This document shows, one piece after another, positions 6,111 through 11,348 of a DNA stretch of 11,348 nt. The notes under the pieces were generated by a model, which worked only from the letters and a program-made list of their open reading frames with translations, did not search any database and was not told the origin of the DNA. The stretch covers positions 1-11,348 of the forward strand of contig CAJWMX010000047.1 of assembly GCA_913043805.1 (NCBI GenBank), read 5' to 3'. A program made the position numbers and the translations under genes. Origin of the DNA: an uncultured Acidobacteriota bacterium (lineage in GTDB: Bacteria; Acidobacteriota; Vicinamibacteria; Vicinamibacterales; UBA8438). Within the stretch, counting starts at the first letter, position 1. Each line of letters opens with the position of its first letter.

Positions 6111-6986
6111 GTGGGCCGATATCGACAAGCGCTGGCTGGTCTCGTGCTGGCGGCCGCAGCGAGTGTGTCCGCATTGGCCCAACCGGTCGAAGTGCGGGTG
6201 ACCGAGCGGGCCCGCGACGTGGCGCCCGGCGAGCTCGTTGTCGTCGGGGTCGCGGCCGATGAGCCGCTGTCGGCGGTCGAGGGCCGTATCTTCGACCGGC
6301 GCGTCGGGTTCTATCGGGGGCCTGATGGAGACTGGCACGGCCTGGTGGGCGTCGACCTCGACGTGGAGCCTGGGCTGCACGATCTGCAGCTACGGGTGAC
6401 GGCGGTGGCCGGAGGGCGCACGACCGAGGTGTTACACCGGCTCGGAGTGGGCGACAAGGCCTATCCCACCCGTCAGCTCCGAGTGGCCCCCAGATATGTC
6501 GAGCCGCCGCCGGAGGTGGCCGAGCGGATCGCTCGTGAGTCGACCGAGCAGCAGGCGATCTTCGCGTCCTCGTCGCCGGACCGGCTCTGGCGGGGCGCCT
6601 GGGGTCGCCCTGTTCCGGGCGCGGCCACGAGCGCCTTCGGCAGTCGGAGCGTATTCAATGGCCAGCCGCGCAATCCGCACAGCGGCGCCGACTTTCGAGC
6701 CGGAGAAGGCACCCCGATCGAAGCGCCCAATCACGGCCGTGTCGTGTTGACCGGAGACACCTATTTCTCAGGCGGCTCGGTCATCCTCGACCATGGGTGG
6801 GGACTCTACTCGTACTTCGCTCACCTGTCGGAGATCCTGGTCGAGGAGGGCGCGCTCGTCGAGCTTGGGCAGGTGGTCGGCAAGGCGGGCTCGACCGGCC
6901 GCGTGACCGGACCGCACCTCCACTGGACGGTCCGCCTCAACGGCGCCCGCGTCGACCCGCTCTCCCTGCTAGAACTGCTTCCCTAG
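6111..6986 (+). CDS. Secreted M23 (LytM-type) metallopeptidase
   Basis: A 291-residue exported zinc peptidase. The signal peptide is at residues 1-23, with an Ala/Leu/Val core and Ala-Leu-Ala before Gln. Residues 24-125 form a beta-rich N-terminal region of unknown type. The C-terminal LytM domain (about 165-291) has the full ligand set: HSGAD with His190 and Asp194, YFAHLS with His238, and GPHLHW with His269 and His271. Active M23 enzymes cut peptide cross-links in peptidoglycan, usually glycine-containing, and the intact residues suggest a catalytic rather than an EnvC-like regulatory role. GGGAG (6098-6102) sits 8 nt before the GTG at 6111, so I prefer that start to the GTG at 6096, which would add five residues. 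It follows the NRAMP-like gene by 34 bp and ends in TAG before a hairpin. Confidence 0.92.
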   Translation: MGRYRQALAGLVLAAAASVSALAQPVEVRVTERARDVAPGELVVVGVAADEPLSAVEGRIFDRRVGFYRGPDGDWHGLVGVDLDVEPGLHDLQLRVTAVAGGRTTEVLHRLGVGDKAYPTRQLRVAPRYVEPPPEVAERIARESTEQQAIFASSSPDRLWRGAWGRPVPGAATSAFGSRSVFNGQPRNPHSGADFRAGEGTPIEAPNHGRVVLTGDTYFSGGSVILDHGWGLYSYFAHLSEILVEEGALVELGQVVGKAGSTGRVTGPHLHWTVRLNGARVDPLSLLELLP

Positions 6987-6995
6987 CTCGACCCG

Positions 6996-7013
6996 CGTCG
7001 GTTGTGACCGACG
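6996..7013. terminator. Hairpin between convergent M23 and barrel genes
   Basis: A perfect 7-bp stem, CGTCGGT (6996-7002) and ACCGACG (7007-7013), with the 4-nt loop TGTG, lies in the 64-bp gap between two convergent stop codons (6986 and 7051). It can serve both strands. There is no T-run, so it may terminate weakly or act as a 3'-end stabiliser. Confidence 0.45.
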
Positions 7014-7050
7014 AAGCAACGCCGCCAGACGCAAGCCTCGCCTGGATTCC

Positions 7051-7869
7051 CTAGAAGCGGAACCGAATCCCCGTCGTGACCTGGAGACCGCCAAGGTCGA
7101 CCGAGATGGGCGAGTCGCCTACCTGCAGGTCCGCCGAGCCGCTGACGTAGCGGAACAGGACCCCCAGCCCGACCTGGCGCATCGTCTCGATCCCGCTTAG
7201 GCCTGGGATGCGATGGAGGACGTAGGCGTCGACGTCGATGCCGGCGTTCACGCCCAAGGCGTTCTCGGACTGCGTGGTCTGGGAATGTCCTTCGAAGAGC
7301 ACGTCGCCAAACGGGAATCCGACCTCGCGGTGCCGTACCGCCGAGACAAGATCCTGCCTGGCGTTGATCAGGCTGGGGCCGCCAGAGAAGGAAACGACCA
7401 GCCAGTCGTTGAACTGGGTGACCCACAACGCGCGCAGGTGTACGCCCAGTTCCTCCCGGCGGAGACCGCCGGCGACGCCACTGCTCGTCCGGGGGAGGTC
7501 GAAGAAGAACGGATGGGGCAGCTCGGTGTTCAGACGCGCCGGGTTGATGGAGCTGTAGCTCGAGACATCCAGCCCGACCGCCAGATTGCGCCACAACAGG
7601 AACGAGATGCCTCCATCGATCACGACGCCTTGCCTGATCTCGTAATCGGCCTCGAAGTTGCCGAGTTCGGAGAAGGCCTCGAAGGTGGTGGTGCCGACAA
7701 AGGTGCGGGCGGCCGGGCGCCACCCGCCGTCAATGCGCGCCGTGATCCGCTCGGTGGGTCGGCCTTGGGCGAAGGCGACGTCCCCGAGCAGCGTGGGCGC
7801 TGCGAAAAGCGCTAGGGCGCCCAGAAGCAGGCGCCTTGCGGTCCGTATGGTTATGACGAGTCTCGACAT
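7051..7869 (-). CDS. Predicted outer-membrane beta-barrel protein
   Basis: A 272-residue protein with an N-terminal signal peptide (basic n-region with RTARR, Leu/Ala-rich core, Ala-Phe-Ala before Gln at about residue 34). The mature part shows repeated alternating hydrophobic/polar stretches of 8-12 residues separated by Gly/Asn/Ser/Asp-rich turns, and ends VTTGIRFRF with a C-terminal Phe, the usual barrel-assembly signature. Its size would suit about 8-10 strands. There is no catalytic motif and I cannot name the family or ligand. It starts 21 bp after the M4 protease stop on the same strand, so the two are probably one transcript. The M4 protease could be exported with it or act on it, but that is inference. 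Confidence 0.75.
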   Translation of the reverse strand: MSRLVITIRTARRLLLGALALFAAPTLLGDVAFAQGRPTERITARIDGGWRPAARTFVGTTTFEAFSELGNFEADYEIRQGVVIDGGISFLLWRNLAVGLDVSSYSSINPARLNTELPHPFFFDLPRTSSGVAGGLRREELGVHLRALWVTQFNDWLVVSFSGGPSLINARQDLVSAVRHREVGFPFGDVLFEGHSQTTQSENALGVNAGIDVDAYVLHRIPGLSGIETMRQVGLGVLFRYVSGSADLQVGDSPISVDLGGLQVTTGIRFRF

Positions 7870-7890
7870 CGTGTTTCTTGGTCCGTGACG

Positions 7891-9576
7891 CTACAGCACC
7901 CCAACGGCGTTCCAGGCCTGGATGACCACGGCTTCGGGCGTGCTCCCGACGCCGTAGAGGTCGCGGGCCGCTTGGATGGTCGCGGCTCGGGCGTCGGAGA
8001 AGGTCGACAATGGGGTCAGGAAGTTGGTGAACGCACGGAAGAAGACCTGCTCCATCTGCTCCCGGTTCGTGGCGCCGACCCCGGTGACGCTGAGTCCTGA
8101 CACACGGTTCGTTCCGCCCTCGATGGCGAGGTAGTACGCGTGGGTGGCGATCAGTGAGTTCGTGTGGATGCCCCCGTTGTCGTTGAGGCCGAGGAAGCGA
8201 AGACTGTAGTGGTCCGGGTCTCCGAACTGCTGTGGATTCGGGAGCGACCGGATGCCGCCGGGCTCGATGACGTCCTCCCCCAGCAGGTAGTCGGCCACAC
8301 CGGCTCCGTCGCGGAAGAACGGTTCGGCGTAGTGTTCCACCTCCACGCCGATGATGTCGGAGAACGCTTCGTTGAGCGCGCCCGACTCGTCGAGGGGAAT
8401 CAGCGCCGAGGTGAAGTCGGTGACGGCGTGCGCGAGTTCGTGGGCCACCACGTCGAGCGCGCCCGAGAAGTAGCCGACACGGCGGCCCCCGAGCAGCACG
8501 TTGGGCGGGAGCCCTTCGCCGAACACGGCCAGCCCGACACCGTCCGGACCACAGACGCCGCAGTAGAAGGCGTTCAGATGGAAAATCCCGACCAGCTCGG
8601 GTGGAGCGGTGAACACGTCCGACCGGTCGATCGGGTGGACCAGGCTGATCATCCGGACGTTTTCGGCGTTCAGGCCCTGTCGTCCGAAGCGGTCGAACAG
8701 ATAGTCGTAGGTCCAGCCCATCCCGACGTGGGCGTCGACGCTCGCGCCGTCCAGCCAGTCGTTGTCGGCGTCAGCTGCCAGGTCGGCGTCGAACAGCTGT
8801 GCGCCCCCGTCGAGCACGGCGAGCGTTCGCACCCAGTCGCCGCGGAGGTCGAACGTGAAGACGTCGGCTGGTCGGAGCCGGTCGTGCGCCAGGAACGCCC
8901 CGCCAACCGTCGTGACACTGAGCTTCTTGCGGTCACTCTTCACGCCCAGCCCGTCCCCGACCGTACACTGCTGACACGGCAGCCTGGGCTGCTGGGTCTT
9001 CAGGTCGTCGTAGGACCAGACCACCTCGCCGCTGGTGGCATCGATGAAGTACGCCATCAGTCGGGCGCCGGTGAACACCCTGGCCTCATACACCAGGCGG
9101 TCGGTGTCGACGCCCTCCCGTGCCGGGAGAACGAGCAGCCGAGGCTCGGTCATCCGTCGACCAGATTGGGCGAGATCGTCGAAGACCGCGGCCGCCTCGG
9201 TCGGCGACAGCGCCGGCGTGGTGTCCAGCGTAAGCCCGTCGTAGAGGGTGCCGAAGATCGACACGGTCGCGCCCTGGTCGGCTTGCCGTGTGAGCTCGGC
9301 CCCGAACACCGGGACGCCACGATGAACCTGGACGAGTCGTTCGTGGGTCCGGTCGGCCAGCTGCGGGTCGATGCTACGCTTCCGGACCAGCAGACTGCCT
9401 TCGCGGCGGAGCGCCTCGACGGTGGCGTCGGCTTCGCGAAGGAGGGACAGCTCGTCCTGGCTCCCCACACGCATCGTGCGGCCACCGGGCAGCGTTTGGG
9501 CCACGGCGTACTGCCCCATCGCAACCCAGACGATGAGCGCACCAAGAACGCCGACGAGAACGCGAGACGAGGGCAT
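7891..9576 (-). CDS. Secreted M4 (thermolysin-type) zinc metalloprotease with propeptide
   Basis: A 561-residue extracellular endopeptidase precursor. Signal peptide, about 1-26, ending Ala-Val-Ala before Gln. The propeptide has an FTP-like region around GVPVFGAELT (87-96) and a PepSY-like region through DATSGEVVWSYDD (179-191). The catalytic part begins near 205, with DAHVGMGWTYDY (281-292) typical of M4. Zinc and catalytic residues are complete: HELAH with His379, Glu380 and His383; the third ligand Glu403 in GALNEAFSD; and catalytic His471 in NDNGGIHTNS. The HExxH motif reads HELAH where thermolysin has HELTH. The only four cysteines form two CxxC pairs: CQQC (201-204) at the propeptide boundary and CGVC (339-342). 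There is no C-terminal secretion or binding domain. A divergent promoter region is shared with the cyanophycinase-like gene. Confidence 0.95.
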   Translation of the reverse strand: MPSSRVLVGVLGALIVWVAMGQYAVAQTLPGGRTMRVGSQDELSLLREADATVEALRREGSLLVRKRSIDPQLADRTHERLVQVHRGVPVFGAELTRQADQGATVSIFGTLYDGLTLDTTPALSPTEAAAVFDDLAQSGRRMTEPRLLVLPAREGVDTDRLVYEARVFTGARLMAYFIDATSGEVVWSYDDLKTQQPRLPCQQCTVGDGLGVKSDRKKLSVTTVGGAFLAHDRLRPADVFTFDLRGDWVRTLAVLDGGAQLFDADLAADADNDWLDGASVDAHVGMGWTYDYLFDRFGRQGLNAENVRMISLVHPIDRSDVFTAPPELVGIFHLNAFYCGVCGPDGVGLAVFGEGLPPNVLLGGRRVGYFSGALDVVAHELAHAVTDFTSALIPLDESGALNEAFSDIIGVEVEHYAEPFFRDGAGVADYLLGEDVIEPGGIRSLPNPQQFGDPDHYSLRFLGLNDNGGIHTNSLIATHAYYLAIEGGTNRVSGLSVTGVGATNREQMEQVFFRAFTNFLTPLSTFSDARAATIQAARDLYGVGSTPEAVVIQAWNAVGVL

Positions 9577-9632
9577 GGCTGTGACGACTCGGGTGTTGCT
9601 CTGGCGGCAGCAGACGCCGCCGGCGCCGGCTC

Positions 9633-9638
9633 ATTGTA
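9633..9638 (-). promoter_or_regulatory. Candidate -10 element (TACAAT) for the M4 protease operon
   Basis: The minus strand reads CCACTACAATGAG. TACAAT lies 57 bp upstream of the ATG at 9576, predicting a start near 9626 and a leader of about 50 nt. The -35 zone is GC-rich with no match, so the call rests on the hexamer alone. Confidence 0.35.
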
Positions 9639-9666
9639 GTGGATCTGCGGCCGCGGGGGGCGAGGA

Positions 9667-9672
9667 TACAAT
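9667..9672 (+). promoter_or_regulatory. Candidate -10 element (TACAAT) for the cyanophycinase-like gene
   Basis: GGATACAATCGG contains TACAAT; a start about 7 bp downstream (near 9679) would fall on the GTG GTG pair at 9678-9683, implying a leaderless or near-leaderless message. It is paired with an identical hexamer on the opposite strand 28 bp away. There is no clear -35. Confidence 0.35.
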
Positions 9673-9677
9673 CGGTT

Positions 9678-10583
9678 GTGGTGAGCTCACACACTATCGG
9701 GATCGGTCGCCGCGGCCATCTTCGGAGCGTCGCCGGGCTGACGCTCCTGCTCGTCGCCACCGCGCCGGCGGTGGCGCAGCCAGGAGGGCCGGCTCGTGGC
9801 TCCCTCGTCGTCGTTGGTGGCGCCATGCGCGACCCCGTCATCCTGGAGCGGTTCTTCGAACTGGCCGGCGGTCCGGATGCGCCGATCGTCGTCATCCCGA
9901 CCGCGGGTGGCGCCGAACGCTACGACCAGTACTACCCGGGGCTACGCCGGTTCCGCGAAGCCGGAGCCACGGATCTCACCGTGCTCCACACCACCGACCG
10001 GGCCGAGGCCGACTCCATCGCGTTTGTCGAGCCGCTCCGTCGCGCGCGTGGGGTGTGGTTTCCGGGCGGGCGCCAGTGGCGGCTCGCCGACGCGTATCTA
10101 CACACGCGCGTGCATCGTGAGCTGGATGCGGTGCTCGAGCGCGGCGGCGTCCTCGGCGGGTCCTCGGCGGGGGCCACGATTCTGGGCTCCTATCTGGTCC
10201 GAGGCGACACCGCGACCAACACCATCATGATGGGCGACCACATCGAAGGGTTTGGCTACCTCCGAGAGACCGCCATCGACCAGCATCTGCTGCGGCGCAA
10301 CCGGCAGTTCGACCTGATCGAAGTGATCGAGGCGCATCCGGCGCTCCTCGGTATCGGACTCGATGAAGACACCGCCATCGTCGTCCAAGGCGACCAGTTC
10401 GAGGTGATCGGACAGAGCTATGTCGCGATCTACGACCACCAGCGTTTGCTCGACTCGGGTGGTCGCTTCTACTTTCTCGGCGACGGCGATCGCTACGACT
10501 TGGCCCGACGCCAGGCCTATCGCGTCGAGCCGCGACCGAGCCCCCTCGAGCGTGTTGTCGAGGAAGCCTGGCCGGATCGCTAG
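9678..10583 (+). CDS. Secreted cyanophycinase-like serine peptidase (family S51)
   Basis: A 301-residue exported protein from GTG 9678; 9681 is equally possible, and the frame also opens at GTG 9639. The signal peptide has an Arg-Arg n-region, a Leu/Val core and Ala-Val-Ala before Gln at about residue 34. The mature part matches the cyanophycinase fold: VVVGGAM at 44-50, WFPGGRQWRL (127-136), the nucleophile elbow GGSSAGA with Ser163, IDQHLLRR with His203, and GIGLDEDTA with Glu230, the triad known from CphB. CphB hydrolyses cyanophycin to beta-Asp-Arg dipeptides; secreted homologues may instead scavenge external polymer or other Asp-containing peptides. No cyanophycin synthetase is seen here. 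Its stop overlaps that of the convergent aminotransferase. Confidence 0.88.
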   Translation: MVSSHTIGIGRRGHLRSVAGLTLLLVATAPAVAQPGGPARGSLVVVGGAMRDPVILERFFELAGGPDAPIVVIPTAGGAERYDQYYPGLRRFREAGATDLTVLHTTDRAEADSIAFVEPLRRARGVWFPGGRQWRLADAYLHTRVHRELDAVLERGGVLGGSSAGATILGSYLVRGDTATNTIMMGDHIEGFGYLRETAIDQHLLRRNRQFDLIEVIEAHPALLGIGLDEDTAIVVQGDQFEVIGQSYVAIYDHQRLLDSGGRFYFLGDGDRYDLARRQAYRVEPRPSPLERVVEEAWPDR

Positions 10584-11348
10584 TCGATCTGGATCAGCGC
10601 CTCTACGAGCGCGTCCATGTCAGCACGATCGTTGTAGAGGTGCGGGGCCACTCGGATGGCGTCGCCGCGCATCGAGACTGAGATCTGGCGCCGGCGAAGA
10701 CGCTCCCCGAGTCGGTCGCGGTCCGTGCCGGCCGGCAGATGCAGACCGAGCAGGTGCGGCGCCCGCCAATGGGCGGACTCCATCCAGTAGCCACGTGCCT
10801 CGAGGGCCGACTTCACCGGGTCGGTCAGTTCACGGCAATAGGCGGAGATCGTCGGGACCGTCCACTCCAGGACGAGCTTCAGGGCCGCGGCCAGCATCGG
10901 GAGCAGCGTGAAGTTCGACCGTTCGCCGACGTCGTAGCGGATGGCCGCGGGCTGATACTCGTCGCGATAGTGCACGAGGTCCGCGAACTGGTCGCTTCCG
11001 CGACGGGTGATCCAGTTCTCCTCGATGGGTCGCCCGCCGTCGAAGGCCGGTCCGAAGTAGGCCAGCGCGGTCGAGTACGGACCGAGCAGCCATTTGTAGC
11101 CGGCGCACACTAGGGCGTCGGGCCGGATCTCGTCGACGTCGAAGGGGAGCGCGCCCACCGACTGCGTGCCGTCCACGGCCACCCAGGCCTGGCACTCTCG
11201 CGCCCGCTCGCCGATCCGGGCTAGATCGAATCGCGTACCATCGGTCCAGTGGACGTGAGGGAGCGCGACGAGCGTCGTCTGGTGGTCGATGGCGGCCAGG
11301 ACCCTGGCGTTCCACGCCGCGCCCCGACCGCCCTCGGCCCCCCGTTCA
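10580..11348 (-). CDS. Class V PLP-dependent aminotransferase-family enzyme (N-terminus outside window)
   Basis: The frame ends at TAG 10580-10582 and stays open to the right window edge; 255 residues are visible. A GTG at 11182 lies within the conserved domain and is not the start. The fold-type I, class V pattern is clear: LVALPHVHWTDGTRFDL before the cofactor region, AVDGTQSVG with the Asp that contacts the pyridine nitrogen and the following Gln, and the Schiff-base lysine in AGYKWLLGP (visible residue 85). The residue before the lysine is Tyr where NifS/SufS-type proteins have His, and the visible part shows no desulfurase Cys-loop signature. It is therefore more like isopenicillin-epimerase or generic aminotransferase relatives than a cysteine desulfurase; the reaction is unknown. 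The C-terminal small domain (MRGDAIRVAPHLYN) is intact. Confidence 0.9.
   Translation of the reverse strand, partial: ERGAEGGRGAAWNARVLAAIDHQTTLVALPHVHWTDGTRFDLARIGERARECQAWVAVDGTQSVGALPFDVDEIRPDALVCAGYKWLLGPYSTALAYFGPAFDGGRPIEENWITRRGSDQFADLVHYRDEYQPAAIRYDVGERSNFTLLPMLAAALKLVLEWTVPTISAYCRELTDPVKSALEARGYWMESAHWRAPHLLGLHLPAGTDRDRLGERLRRRQISVSMRGDAIRVAPHLYNDRADMDALVEALIQID

Noticed and set aside
8164..9639. A 491-codon plus-strand open frame covering almost the whole M4 protease gene
   Set aside because: It is antisense to a protein with intact HExxH and all active-site motifs; its product has no recognisable domain and a composition typical of a high-GC antisense frame.
258..10583. Genetic-code change (TGA reassigned) as the explanation for TAG-only stops
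   Set aside because: All genes read through to full family length with the standard code, use TGG for Trp at conserved sites and have no in-frame TGA, so nothing here needs recoding.
10580..11348. Cysteine desulfurase (NifS/SufS)
   Set aside because: The lysine motif is GYKW rather than the usual HK pattern, there is no visible active-site Cys loop, and no Fe-S cluster genes lie nearby.
1..11348. Mobile elements, CRISPR, tRNA, rRNA or prophage features
   Set aside because: I looked for transposase motifs, direct-repeat arrays and structured RNA genes on both strands and saw none; the space is filled by ordinary chromosomal genes.

Overview
This is a high-GC bacterial chromosomal window with no mobile element, rRNA, tRNA or CRISPR. 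It holds eleven protein genes packed almost end to end on both strands; the two outermost are cut by the window edges. Signal peptides ending in Ala-x-Ala, a predicted outer-membrane barrel ending in Phe and a possible lipoprotein suggest a Gram-negative (diderm) organism. The gene mix and sequence style resemble Acidobacteriota or a similar soil/sediment phylum, but this is an impression from the proteins, not a phylogenetic result.

Layout: (a) 3-260 (+), C-terminus of an unknown protein; (b) 272-1363 (-), class I fructose-bisphosphate aldolase of the FbaB/DhnA type; (c) 1512-1883 (-), small secreted protein of unknown function; (d) 2002-2814 (+), chlorite dismutase/coproheme decarboxylase-family heme protein; (e) 2811-4505 (-), gamma-glutamyltransferase-family Ntn hydrolase; (f) 4598-6076 (+), NRAMP-fold transporter without the canonical metal-binding motifs, followed by (g) 6111-6986 (+), secreted M23 peptidase; (h) 7051-7869 (-), outer-membrane barrel, downstream of and probably co-transcribed with (i) 7891-9576 (-), secreted M4 (thermolysin-type) protease; (j) 9678-10583 (+), secreted cyanophycinase-like serine peptidase; (k) 10580-11348 (-), class V PLP aminotransferase, N-terminus outside the window.

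Strand changes seven times, giving three divergent promoter regions (1884-2001, 4506-4597, 9577-9677) and four convergent gene ends. The cell-envelope half (e, g, h, i, j) is rich in secreted or periplasmic peptide-cleaving enzymes (gamma-glutamyl bonds, cell-wall peptides, proteins, cyanophycin-like or other small peptides). This would fit a peptide-scavenging lifestyle, though nothing shows these genes form one pathway. The aldolase is central glycolysis/gluconeogenesis and the Cld-family protein is heme-related.

The most unusual sequence-level signals are not a classical 'system'. All eleven genes end in TAG, which is striking in a GC-rich genome. Two of the four convergent pairs overlap by exactly the palindrome CTAG, so both stops share it. 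A third convergent pair has both stop codons inside the two arms of one hairpin. I saw no clear previously undescribed multi-gene system.
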